Below, one piece after another: positions 56,320 to 64,000 of a stretch of DNA of 64,000 nt (the first letter of the stretch is position 1; the number at the start of each line of letters is the position of its first letter). A model generated the notes under the pieces. It was not told where the DNA came from and ran no database searches. It worked only from the letters and a program-made list of their open reading frames with translations. The translations under genes were made by a program, and so were the position numbers. Source of the DNA: Butyrivibrio sp. (GTDB lineage Bacteria; Bacillota; Clostridia; Lachnospirales; Lachnospiraceae); assembly GCF_017433805.1 (NCBI RefSeq), contig NZ_JAFRGN010000040.1, positions 96,039-160,038 of the forward strand. The letters run 5' to 3'.

Positions 56320-59300
56320 TCTCTCCTCCTTCTGTAGCCTCTTCTGAAGCTGCCTCTGCAGATGCCTCTGAATCCTCTACATTAGTTTCTGAAGAAGCCT
56401 CTACAGCTTCTTCTTTCTCTTCTTCATTTGTGATATCAAACAGTACTTCCTCTGTTGAATCCTCAACAGCCTCATCTACTGTCTCATCTGTGCTAGCCTC
56501 AACTGTTGAAGCATCCTCTGAACTCTCAACTGTTGCAGAATCCTCTGGATCCTCTTCATCATTTCTGCCACCACGCTTTGTAACTGTTACCTTTACTTCT
56601 GCTGTAAGGTGGTTGCCTTCTTCATCAGTATAAACTGTTGTAACCTTAACAACAGTCTCGCCTTCCTTAACACCAGTGATGACACCGCTCTGGTTTACTG
56701 TAGCAATCTTTGTATCCTCAGATGACCACTCAACTTCATCATAGCCTTCTTCAAGCCATCTAGGACCAACTGTCGCATTTACCTGAACTCTGCTACGCTC
56801 TCTTACAGTAACTTCTGACTGGTCAACAGAGATCTCTGATACATACTTGGTATCAGCATGTCCTGTGTTGTTGAAGCGGTATACTGAACCGTTAAGAGCA
56901 TAGTCGAATACTTCTACATAGAATACATCTGCTGGGGCTTCGATAGCTACAGGTACCTCAGCACCCTTTTCTGTCTGATTTACAGAATATTTGCCAAGGA
57001 TATTTCCATCCTTATCAAGTACAAGTACAGCAGCAGTATATCTGTTATCCTGAAGAACAATCTCAAACTTACCATCTTCTAACATGTAAGCGTCTGTAAT
57101 TTCTGGATCAGTGTTATCGATAGTAAGAGGTGTTGTAATGTAAAGTCCCTTACCTGTAAGTGTAGAAGCATCTTCTACATCATCATAGTAACTAGGAACT
57201 GCTTCGATAGTAACGTCAACTTCTACATCGTCTGCAAGAGGGTTACCCTCCGCATCAGTACCTGCCCAGTGAAGATCCTGCCACTGAATGTAGTTCTCCC
57301 ACTGACCCTGGTAAATGAATGCTGCATAGTTCTCATATTCTGTATGATCGAAATACTTCTCTCCAGTATTTCTATCAGTAATAGTCATGATTACTCTGCT
57401 AGCATTTCTGATAAGTGAGTAGTACATGCTACCAAGTGCTGTTCCGTTAACTGAACTAATTGCATTTCTGTCTGGAATATACTGGTCATCATCTGTGAAG
57501 AGGTTAGGGATGTAGTACATCTCGTTATCATCAGAGAAATCACCATATGGGTATATTGACAGGAAGTTAGTCTTAGCCATTCCTACGTAAGACTGTCCGC
57601 CGTAATTATCATTGTGCATTGCTTCCATGAAGTCGAAGTTATCATACATTGATGAATCCATCCAGCTTCCATAGAAAGCAAGGAAAGGAACTGAAAGGTC
57701 AACATTACCATTTACATAAACGAAACCGTCTACATAAATACCATTTTCAAATCCTGCAAGATATGCTCTGTCAGAATCTGAAAGTGTGATCTGAACATCG
57801 ATCTTTGTGCTGTCAGTAACCTTAACAAGCTTAAGATCAAGGTTTGCTACATTAGCCTTACCATGAAGCTGTCTTCCAAGGAGATATACGTCCTTAGTAT
57901 TAAGAACACCATCCTTATTAAGGTCGAAGTATTCCTGGTTCTGCTCAATTACAGGAACATCAACTGAACCATTGATTGCCTGAAGGAAGATCTTTCTATC
58001 TGCTCCATCTACGGCACCATCCTCATTAACATCGTATACAAGACCTGCATCGCTTGATGTAAATGATACTGATGGCTTAAGTTCATGTGATCTACCCATG
58101 AAGAATGTTACGCCTGATGAATTATAGAGTTCCTCTGTCAATACAGAAGAGTCAAGTACATAGTACTGAGGAACATCTGTCAGGTTATAAACATCAAATG
58201 AGAAGCTATAGTTACCAGTCTTCTCAGGATCATCTCCAAGAACAGCCTTAACCTTACCGTCGTTGCCAGCCTTGTCGCCAACAAGAATATATGAAGGAGA
58301 AGTTACTGCATTGTAAACATTTGCAAGACCTGCACCCTGCGATCTAGGTGAGAACTCAGGAGCGCTTGCATCGTTACCCTCGTGAAGAGGAATAGCTGTT
58401 GCCATTAAGAGAGACTGAGCAAGTGTACGAACTGAAAGACCAGTCTTGTCAGCAAGACCATTCTCACGGATATACTGCTCTACAAGTGCACTCTGACCTG
58501 AAATAGAAGGAGCAGCCATAGATGTTCCACTCATAAGGCCATATGTACCATTGTCTCTTGTTGAATAGATGTTTCCACCTGGTGCTGTGATTTCTGGCTT
58601 AAGATCAAGAGTTCCTGGTACACCATATGATGAGAAGTCACTCATTGTATAGCCATCAGCTGTATCAACCTTAACACCGATCTGAGATGTTACTGTAAGT
58701 GTTCCAGCAAAGGCTTTCTCAGCAATCTGCTCAGAAGAAGCTGCAACGCTCTCAGCATCTGCAAGTGTGATGGACACGCATGGGATAACAGCTGTGCTTC
58801 CCTGAAGTGTCATGCTGATTGTACCTGGCTGATTGTTGTAGATTACGCAAGCCTTAGCGCCAGCTGCTTCAGCGTTCATCTGCTTGTTACCAAATGTGAT
58901 CTCACCACGCTGAACAAATACGATCTTATCTGTAACATCGATACCCTCGTAGTCCTCAGGAAGACCCTTACCTGAAATAAGAACGAATGGATACTCAGTT
59001 CCATTGCCGTTTACATCAAGTGTCTCGAACTTAGGAGCGTATGTATCGCTACCATCTGAATAGAAGATCTTCTTGCCATCAGCTGTTGCAAAGTAGTTAC
59101 CAACCATTCCGTTATTAACAGCACTAGCAACTGTAAGAGCATTTGTGTAAGATCCAGGTGATCCTACTGTATCCATGTTAACATCCTTGCTAAGGTTAAC
59201 TCCAAATGATGAGTCATCAGCCCAACGTCCTGAGTTACCAGCTGAGATGGATACTACTGTGCTTGTTCCCTCGAGCTTCTTGAAGATATCATTGATATAA

Positions 59301-60586
59301 TCCTCAGAATCTGAAGAATAACCAGCAGCACTTGAACCAAGTGAAAGGTTAACTACATCAGCCTTAAGAAGGAGAGCATCCTCGATAGCTGCCATGTAGT
59401 CATCACTGTATGCGCCACCATTTGAGCCAAATACCTTCATGGTAATAAGCTGTGCATCAGGAGCAATACCTACAACGCCAACCTGCTGTCTTCCGTAGCC
59501 ACCTTCGTCGCTTCCGTCAGGAACATAGTAGTTAGCTGTTGAGATACCAGATACGTGTGTACCATGGTCACCCTGGTCATCGTTATCATGTGTTACATCA
59601 AGGTTCTTATCTACATAGTTAAATGCAAATGGAATCTTTTCATTAAGATAAAGATCTTCAGCAGAAACGCCTGCGCTTCTCTGTGAAACGTTAAGATTAG
59701 GAAGAACATTTGCGATCTCTTCAGCTGTAAGAAGTGAATAATCAGCAACTGTCTTACCTGCAGCTTCTGCTGTCTCACTTAAGTGAGCATCAAAAGCACC
59801 AGCATCGAAAGATGGATGATCTGCATCAATACCTGTATCGATGATAGCAATTCTTGTGCCTGCTCCTGTATAACCAGTAGCCCAAGCAGAGTAGCTTCCT
59901 ACCATATCACCAGAAGTGATAGTCATAGGCTCTACTGTCTCCTGTGGGTCATACTTCTGAGCAACGTAAACAGCTGCTACACCGTCAACATTTACGATAT
60001 TTTCAATATCCTTGTAAGCAACATCTGCTGATACAGCGTTTGTAATGATAGACAGGTTGTAGTTGACATCAAGCTCTTCTCCATCAAGAGCTTCCTCTGA
60101 AATCTTCTCAATTGTCTCTTCCTGCTCAGCAATGATACTCTCAGAAAGATTCATAGCCTCACTGTTATCAGCAAGGTTCTCTGTGTCATATCCCTTATCA
60201 AGGACAGCATCGCCTTCCATAACGATGATGACACGAGTCTGTTCCTCTGGATCCTTCTCCTCTACAGGCAGCTCTGTTACTTCCCCATCAAGAGCTGTTG
60301 AAAGATCTTCAAGTCCTTCTTCCTTAGGATCAACCTTCTCAAATAAAGGCGCATCCTTTGACTCAGCTTCTTCTACAGACGCATCTTCTGTAGCTTCATC
60401 TGTAGCGGCTTCTGCTTCTTCAGAAGCTTCCTGCTCGTCTACTTCGAAAACCACCTCTTCTTCGCTAGAAGAAAGAGAAGCTGCATCGTCCCCAGAAGTA
60501 GCTGCAGCAGTGATAACATTAGTAAATGCAAAAGATGCACTTAAGATCACTGCGAGCACCCTAGCGGGTCCAACTTTTCTTTTCAT
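56309..60586 (-). CDS. Large secreted subtilisin-like protease (S8) with dockerin-like and Big_2 modules
   Basis: This 1,425-residue secreted protein has a signal peptide (about 1-30), an acidic low-complexity part and an I9-like propeptide (about 115-215). The S8 triad is D250 (IIDTGID), H341 (DHGTHVSG) and S689 (SGTSMAAP). A PA insert lies near 515-640. A C5a-peptidase-like region follows. Residues about 846-906 carry two Ca-binding repeats, DVNEDGAVDGADRKIFLQAI and DLNKDGVLNTKDVYLLGRQL, as in a type I dockerin. A Big_2 domain is at about 1247-1332, then a Glu/Ser-rich acidic tail, without LPXTG. The start is the ATG with GGAGGAAA upstream; a GTG five codons earlier overlaps that site. Confidence 0.92.
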   Translation of the reverse strand: MKRKVGPARVLAVILSASFAFTNVITAAATSGDDAASLSSSEEEVVFEVDEQEASEEAEAATDEATEDASVEEAESKDAPLFEKVDPKEEGLEDLSTALDGEVTELPVEEKDPEEQTRVIIVMEGDAVLDKGYDTENLADNSEAMNLSESIIAEQEETIEKISEEALDGEELDVNYNLSIITNAVSADVAYKDIENIVNVDGVAAVYVAQKYDPQETVEPMTITSGDMVGSYSAWATGYTGAGTRIAIIDTGIDADHPSFDAGAFDAHLSETAEAAGKTVADYSLLTAEEIANVLPNLNVSQRSAGVSAEDLYLNEKIPFAFNYVDKNLDVTHDNDDQGDHGTHVSGISTANYYVPDGSDEGGYGRQQVGVVGIAPDAQLITMKVFGSNGGAYSDDYMAAIEDALLLKADVVNLSLGSSAAGYSSDSEDYINDIFKKLEGTSTVVSISAGNSGRWADDSSFGVNLSKDVNMDTVGSPGSYTNALTVASAVNNGMVGNYFATADGKKIFYSDGSDTYAPKFETLDVNGNGTEYPFVLISGKGLPEDYEGIDVTDKIVFVQRGEITFGNKQMNAEAAGAKACVIYNNQPGTISMTLQGSTAVIPCVSITLADAESVAASSEQIAEKAFAGTLTVTSQIGVKVDTADGYTMSDFSSYGVPGTLDLKPEITAPGGNIYSTRDNGTYGLMSGTSMAAPSISGQSALVEQYIRENGLADKTGLSVRTLAQSLLMATAIPLHEGNDASAPEFSPRSQGAGLANVYNAVTSPSYILVGDKAGNDGKVKAVLGDDPEKTGNYSFSFDVYNLTDVPQYYVLDSSVLTEELYNSSGVTFFMGRSHELKPSVSFTSSDAGLVYDVNEDGAVDGADRKIFLQAINGSVDVPVIEQNQEYFDLNKDGVLNTKDVYLLGRQLHGKANVANLDLKLVKVTDSTKIDVQITLSDSDRAYLAGFENGIYVDGFVYVNGNVDLSVPFLAFYGSWMDSSMYDNFDFMEAMHNDNYGGQSYVGMAKTNFLSIYPYGDFSDDNEMYYIPNLFTDDDQYIPDRNAISSVNGTALGSMYYSLIRNASRVIMTITDRNTGEKYFDHTEYENYAAFIYQGQWENYIQWQDLHWAGTDAEGNPLADDVEVDVTIEAVPSYYDDVEDASTLTGKGLYITTPLTIDNTDPEITDAYMLEDGKFEIVLQDNRYTAAVLVLDKDGNILGKYSVNQTEKGAEVPVAIEAPADVFYVEVFDYALNGSVYRFNNTGHADTKYVSEISVDQSEVTVRERSRVQVNATVGPRWLEEGYDEVEWSSEDTKIATVNQSGVITGVKEGETVVKVTTVYTDEEGNHLTAEVKVTVTKRGGRNDEEDPEDSATVESSEDASTVEASTDETVDEAVEDSTEEVLFDITNEEEKEEAVEASSETNVEDSEASAEAASEEATEGGENDD

Positions 60587-60736
60587 ACACGTTTCCTCCA
60601 CTCATTATTTATAAAAAGCACTTATAAAAAAGTACGTTTTTATCAGCTTTCCGTAAATGTCTGACAAAACTAATCTGGTTTAAAGCGCCGCCCCATTATC
60701 GCTTTTAAGTGGTAAAGCATTTTGACTAAAAAAAGT

Positions 60737-60756
60737 AGACATATATTAATATGTCT
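60737..60756. promoter_or_regulatory. Inverted repeat at the start of the protease leader
   Basis: AGACATAT and ATATGTCT flank a 4-base ATTA centre, about 5 bases downstream of the predicted transcription start. It could be an operator or a 5' hairpin. A second stem AAAGCG/CGCTTT lies further down the same leader. Confidence 0.45.
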
Positions 60757-60767
60757 AGCGTATCTAT

Positions 60768-60796
60768 AGTTTAAAAGCCATATTAATTTAAGTCAA
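60768..60796 (-). promoter_or_regulatory. Promoter of the protease-cohesin operon
   Basis: On the minus strand TTGACT (60791-60796) and TAAACT (60768-60773) are separated by 17 bases. They leave a 5' leader of about 175 bases before the protease start, in which the inverted repeat and other stems lie. The 337-base gap to the DUF6465 gene holds no other gene. Confidence 0.6.
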
Positions 60797-60862
60797 GAAA
60801 ATATTAACAGATTCTAAAGAAATTCTAAATTTAAAATATTATAGCTGTCTATAACAAATAAT

Positions 60863-60901
60863 TAAGCCCCAGATAGTTGCTGTGCAACCACCCAGGGCTT
60901 A
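60863..60901 (-). terminator. Hairpin terminator after the DUF6465 gene
   Basis: TAAGCCC/GGGCTTA encloses a small GTTGC/GCAAC stem. On the minus strand the hairpin is followed by AATTATTTGTTATAG, a weak U-rich tail. Confidence 0.7.
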
Positions 60902-60923
60902 TCATCTAAATATTTTTCAGAAA

Positions 60924-61445
60924 TTATAAACCGTAGTTACCAAGTTCCTTGTCGTTAACTACAAAGTAAACTGTGTTCTCTTCAGGCTTAACATAAAGGT
61001 CAAGCTTCTTGATGTCTGCAATGTTCTTGCCCATATCGAACTGATATACATTCTCAGCATTCTCTCTAAGAGTATCGAATGTAACATTCTTGTCAGCATA
61101 CTGAAGTACGATGTTAGTCTTAACAGCTGCTGTTGCTGCCTTAGCAGGTGCCTTCTTAGCTGCAGGCTTCTTAGCTGCTGTAGCTGTCTTCTTGGCAGGT
61201 GCCTTCTTAGCTGGTGCTGCTGTCTTCTTATCTTCAGCCTTCTTAACTGCAGGTTTCTTAGCAGTCTTAGCTGGTGCCTTTTTAACTGCAGGCTTCTTAG
61301 CTGGTGCTACTGCCTTCTTAACCTCAGCCTTAGCTTCTGTCTTAACTTCAGCCTTAACCTCAGCCTTCTTAGCCTCTGTAACTACTGGTGTCTTAATTGC
61401 TGCAACAGGTTTAACCGCTGCTACTGCTTTCTTGATCTCAGCCAT
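60924..61445 (-). CDS. DUF6465 family, histone-H1-like Ala/Lys-rich protein
   Basis: This 173-residue protein has an N-terminal 110 residues made of Ala/Lys/Pro/Val repeats (AKKAPAKK, VKKAPAK, AAKKPAAKK), like the C-tail of histone H1 or bacterial HU extensions. The C-terminal 60 residues are a compact domain (VLQYADKNVTFDTL, DLYVKPEENTVYFVVND) that I match to DUF6465. Nucleic-acid or envelope binding through the basic tail is plausible; function is not established. GAGGAGGAG lies before the ATG, and a good promoter lies upstream. It is monocistronic. Confidence 0.85.
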   Translation of the reverse strand: MAEIKKAVAAVKPVAAIKTPVVTEAKKAEVKAEVKTEAKAEVKKAVAPAKKPAVKKAPAKTAKKPAVKKAEDKKTAAPAKKAPAKKTATAAKKPAAKKAPAKAATAAVKTNIVLQYADKNVTFDTLRENAENVYQFDMGKNIADIKKLDLYVKPEENTVYFVVNDKELGNYGL

Positions 61446-61526
61446 TTTCTCTTCTCCTCCTCGTCAGAAAAAAATCACTAAAAAGTAATGTGACTCGCTA
61501 AAACAATAAAGTGGTTTACGAAATAG

Positions 61527-61555
61527 AGTTTACACCCCTTAATCCGCATTGTCAA
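61527..61555 (-). promoter_or_regulatory. Promoter of the DUF6465 gene
   Basis: On the minus strand TTGACA (61550-61555) and TAAACT (61527-61532) are separated by 17 bases, about 80 bases before the start codon. The same -10 (TAAACT) occurs before the protease gene. Confidence 0.65.
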
Positions 61556-61601
61556 CGCATTCTCGTCCAAAAGTAGAAGATTCATTCAGCAATATTGCGG
61601 T

Positions 61602-62789
61602 TTATCTATACACCTCATTCACAAACTGCCTAAGTCTCACCATTGCACGCTCTACTTTCTCTGTATCGATGCAATAAGCCATTCTAAAGAAGCCTGGTGC
61701 TCCAAAACCGTCTGTGGGCACGAAGATCAGATCATAGTCCTTAGCTTTTTTACAGAATTCAATCGAACTCTCCTCAAGTGACTTAGGCATGATATAGAAA
61801 GTTCCACCTGGCTTAACAACAGTAAATCCAAGATCAACAAGAGTATCATAGATAATGTTCATGTTGGTCTCATATACAGAAAGATCTGCAGTCATGCCAC
61901 ATACCTTGGCTACAGCCTGCTGTATGATTGAAGGTGGGCAGTTATGTCCTGTACCTCTGGAAATCTGTCCGCACATAGGAACGATGAATTCAGCACCGTC
62001 ACAAGCAGGATTAACAGCTACATAGCCAATTCTTTCTCCAGGAAGAGATAATGACTTGGAAAAAGAGTAGCAGCTGAGTGTATTGTCATAGAACTTGGAA
62101 ACATAAGGAGCATCTGCGCCCTTAAATACGATTTCCCTATATGGTTCATCAGACAAAAGATAAATTGTATGGCCATACTCCTTGGATTTATCTGTAAGTA
62201 TCTGAGAAAGTCTTGTGAGTGTCTCAGTAGAATAAGCAACTCCAGATGGGTTGTTAGGTGTGTTGACCAGAACAGCCATAACCTTCTCATTCATCATCTC
62301 AAGGAATTTATCAAAATTGATCTGGAAAGTTTCTGTATCAGCTGGAACCACACTAAGCTTCAGACCAGCACCTGTGATATATGGGCCATATTCAGGGAAG
62401 AAAGGTGCAAAAGCAAGTACCTCATCTCCTGGCTCTGTAACCGCTCTGACAGCATGAGCTATTGCACCTGCAGCTCCTGTAGTAGGAAAGATATGCTCTG
62501 GACCATAATTCATTCCAAAGCGCTCATTTAAAGACTCTGCTATCCTCTCTTTATAAAGAGGATTACCAAGACTAGGTGTATATCCGTGAAGTGTCATTGT
62601 ATCCTCGTTCTCAAGGAGTCTTATCATCTCATCAGTAAACTCCTGTGGAACAGCAACACTTGGATTACCTAAACTAAAATCAAAAACATTTTCATAGCCG
62701 ATTTCCTTGCCCCTTGCTGTAGCATACTCTGACAGTTCTCGGATAACCGACTTAGCTCCCAACATCTTTTTGTAGCTCTCGTTGATCAT
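61602..62789 (-). CDS. PLP-dependent aminotransferase (class I/II)
   Basis: This 395-residue fold-type I aminotransferase is of the aspartate/aromatic type. NTPNNPSGVAY, LSDEPYREIVF and SYSFSKSLSLPGERIGYVAV with the PLP lysine near 245 are the class I motifs; FFRMAYCID carries the substrate Arg. The N-terminus starts INESYKKMLGAKSVIRELSEYA, and the segment FDFSLGNPSVAVP is typical of a subgroup annotated as pyridoxal-phosphate aminotransferases. The amino donor is not known. It is probably monocistronic. Confidence 0.93.
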   Translation of the reverse strand: MINESYKKMLGAKSVIRELSEYATARGKEIGYENVFDFSLGNPSVAVPQEFTDEMIRLLENEDTMTLHGYTPSLGNPLYKERIAESLNERFGMNYGPEHIFPTTGAAGAIAHAVRAVTEPGDEVLAFAPFFPEYGPYITGAGLKLSVVPADTETFQINFDKFLEMMNEKVMAVLVNTPNNPSGVAYSTETLTRLSQILTDKSKEYGHTIYLLSDEPYREIVFKGADAPYVSKFYDNTLSCYSFSKSLSLPGERIGYVAVNPACDGAEFIVPMCGQISRGTGHNCPPSIIQQAVAKVCGMTADLSVYETNMNIIYDTLVDLGFTVVKPGGTFYIMPKSLEESSIEFCKKAKDYDLIFVPTDGFGAPGFFRMAYCIDTEKVERAMVRLRQFVNEVYR

Positions 62790-62833
62790 ACCCTTCCTCC
62801 ATTACCTTTTTATTTGCGGTCTATTATAACACG

Positions 62834-62866
62834 AAAGGACCTCTTTAAAAGAGGTCCTTTTTTATC
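62834..62866. terminator. Bidirectional hairpin terminator near the small peptide gene
   Basis: AAAGGACCTCTT pairs perfectly with AAGAGGTCCTTT around a short loop, with a T run on the plus strand and a shorter TTT on the minus strand. It stands between the peptide gene and the aminotransferase gene. Confidence 0.8.
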
Positions 62867-62889
62867 ATCATGTCGTTATTATAATTTGA

Positions 62890-63078
62890 TCAGTCTCTAT
62901 CTGTGAACTTCTTGGTCTCACTAGTGAAGGTTCCCGCAGCTGCAACATCCATCAGATCATCATCTGACAAGACCTGTGCCTTGGGATATCTCGAGTCAAC
63001 GTCTGCAATAATATCTGCAAGTTCACTGTTTCCAGCAAATTTTTGAAAATCAAAGAGTCTTGATAATTTCTTCTCCAT
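62890..63078 (-). CDS. Small peptide with a double-glycine/RiPP-leader-like segment
   Basis: This 62-residue peptide has a charged helical N-terminus (MEKKLSRLFDFQKFAGN), a middle helix (LADIIADVDSRY), then VLSDDDLMDVAAAG, which resembles the E/D-L-S-D-x-x-L-x-x-V-x-G-G end of double-glycine and Nif11-type leaders. A 13-residue hydrophilic tail (TFTSETKKFTDRD) follows, containing Ser, Thr and Lys but no Cys. The start is the Met with AGGAGG 7 bases upstream; an earlier in-frame Met is in the leader. It has its own promoter and terminator. No modification enzyme is visible here, so RiPP status is tentative. Confidence 0.7.
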   Translation of the reverse strand: MEKKLSRLFDFQKFAGNSELADIIADVDSRYPKAQVLSDDDLMDVAAAGTFTSETKKFTDRD

Positions 63079-63130
63079 TATATGCCTCCTGTTGATATAA
63101 TTCAGATGCACTTGTTTTCTTTTTCAACTA

Positions 63131-63159
63131 TTTATACGAATGCAAAAGAATTATGGCAA
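63131..63159 (-). promoter_or_regulatory. Promoter of the small peptide gene
   Basis: On the minus strand TTGCCA (63154-63159) and TATAAA (63131-63136) are separated by 17 bases, about 53 bases before the start codon, which supports independent expression of the peptide. Confidence 0.7.
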
Positions 63160-63178
63160 ATCTTTTTTATAGTATAAC

Positions 63179-64000
63179 TCACTCTTCGAAATCATCAAAC
63201 TCTTTCTTTTTATTAAGATGATCTTTGTACATCTTTTCGCCAGTTGCTCCAAGGACAGCTATGATAAGAAGCCACCACCAGCTCTTCTTCTGTGGAATAG
63301 TATCAGACTCTGCTGACACAGCAAGTGCTGTATTTTCATCTTCTATAGTAACAAGCTGTTCTTCATCTGATACAACCTGCGTTGTTTCTTTTACAGAAAC
63401 ATCTTGTGCCTCAGATGCAAGTGGAGCGCCCTCTTCTTCGATAAATACAGCTTCCTCAGTATTTCCTGCAACTCCTGCACCATCGGATGTATATCCTGTC
63501 TGTTCCACTGTATAAGAAGCGCCGGTATCTCCAGCATCTGCCAGGGTCATATTCTCAATAGCCACAGCGTCTGCTGCATTTGTTCCGCGAGCATTCTGTA
63601 TAGCGGTAGCTGCTGTTACTGCGCCCGTTGCTGCGCTAGCTATCTCACTTGCTGCTGTTGTTCCACCGCCTTGAGCATCCCTCTGGCCTCCACCAGTTTC
63701 ACCCTGCTCTATAGCATCTTCTATGATACTCATCGCTACCGGCGTAAGTCTTCCTATTGTATTCTTAAGGTCATTAGCAGCCGCTGTCAGTTTACCTTCA
63801 AGTTCATCAGCCTTGGTCTGGGCTTCTTTTACCTTACCATCAGCATCCTTCTTGAGGTCATTCAGCTCTTTTAACAGATTAGAAACAGTAAGGCCATTTA
63901 ATCTCACAGCCTCAGCTTCATCCACCTTAAGTCCCAGATAGCCTGCGATATCTGTAACTCCAAGTACATCTACGGCCTTGAGCGACTTTCTGGTATTCTG
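63179..64000 (-). CDS. C-terminal part of a membrane-anchored protein (5' end outside the window)
   Basis: The open frame continues to the window edge, giving at least 273 residues. The edge residues read QNTRKSLKAVDVLGVTDIAG, before YLGLKVDEAEAVRLNG. A coiled-coil-like part (about 30-90 of the visible part, LLKELNDLKKDADGKVKEAQ) precedes a Gly/Ala/Thr-rich linker and an acidic region. The end has one transmembrane helix (SWWWLLIIAVLGATGEKMY) and a short basic tail, a C-terminal anchor without LPXTG. An in-frame GTG at 63925 has no ribosome site, so it is not the start. Its family is not recognised. Confidence 0.8.
   Translation of the reverse strand, partial: QNTRKSLKAVDVLGVTDIAGYLGLKVDEAEAVRLNGLTVSNLLKELNDLKKDADGKVKEAQTKADELEGKLTAAANDLKNTIGRLTPVAMSIIEDAIEQGETGGGQRDAQGGGTTAASEIASAATGAVTAATAIQNARGTNAADAVAIENMTLADAGDTGASYTVEQTGYTSDGAGVAGNTEEAVFIEEEGAPLASEAQDVSVKETTQVVSDEEQLVTIEDENTALAVSAESDTIPQKKSWWWLLIIAVLGATGEKMYKDHLNKKKEFDDFEE

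Noticed and set aside
56309-56600. Possible LPXTG or S-layer anchor at the protease C-terminus
   Set aside because: The end is a plain Glu/Ser/Ala-rich acidic tail; no LPXTG, hydrophobic helix or SLH repeats.
60063-60614. 183-codon Ser-rich frame on the plus strand
   Set aside because: It lies wholly opposite the acidic N-terminal part of the protease; the Ser content is the shadow of GAA/GAT/GCT codons.
61120-61330. Tandem-repeat-like tract in the DUF6465 gene, considered as CRISPR or satellite
   Set aside because: Units are short, irregular and in frame, encoding AK-rich protein; there are no unique spacers.

Overview
The window looks like a chromosomal core segment from a motile, low-to-mid GC Lachnospiraceae bacterium close to Butyrivibrio/Pseudobutyrivibrio. 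The evidence is CIRCE-controlled hrcA-grpE-dnaK-dnaJ, a type III glutamine synthetase, Bacillus-type LexA and SigD-like sites, the cdaA-cdaR-glmM operon, FtsEX with a PcsB-like partner, IreB, a DUF6465 protein and a large dockerin-bearing secreted protease. Genus is an inference. Most genes lie on the minus strand. No insertion sequence, prophage, rRNA or CRISPR array was seen.

Layout. 1-7.2 kb is surface-glycan metabolism: the first 17 codons of a family 2 glycosyltransferase, an AraC regulator, divergent gmd-fcl (GDP-L-fucose), a secreted CAP protein, and rfbD followed by a DUF212 protein and a polytopic GT-C-like membrane protein. 7.3-17.1 kb is one long minus-strand gene run: recD2, comF, yvyF-like, two unknown membrane proteins, cdaA, cdaR, glmM, ptsH and a YerB-like lipoprotein. 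It joins c-di-AMP synthesis to amino-sugar (wall precursor) and PTS functions. 17.1-20.5 kb holds mbl and three flagellar rod/hook genes. 20.5-25.8 kb is uvrB-uvrA behind a LexA box, with a cluster of hairpins between uvrA and mbl.

25.8-33.3 kb holds a PP2C phosphatase, a PASTA-less Ser/Thr kinase and a small membrane protein, then ftsE-ftsX-pcsB-like-ctpA (division and wall hydrolysis) and a PucR-type regulator. A small YjfB motility gene faces the other way behind a strong SigD-type promoter. 33.8-38.8 kb has a CPBP protease, cvfB, an acyl-ACP thioesterase, tRNA-Gln(CTG) and glnN. 38.9-45.5 kb has the tRNA wobble-uridine genes trhP and trmR, a catalytic-domain-less MltG-like protein, RNase J, DUF1292, ruvX, ireB and mtaB; a small HPr-like gene lacking the phosphorylatable His is divergent from mtaB.

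46-55.4 kb is the heat-shock operon running into prmA, rsmE, a cysteine desulfurase and thiI. 55.5-60.6 kb has the most striking pair: a 1,425-residue subtilisin-like protease with an internal dockerin-like double repeat, translationally coupled to a small secreted protein with a cohesin-like and an FN3 domain. 60.9-64 kb has a histone-H1-like DUF6465 protein, an aminotransferase, a 62-residue peptide whose C-terminal part resembles a RiPP/double-glycine leader, and the C-terminal part of a membrane-anchored protein cut by the window edge.
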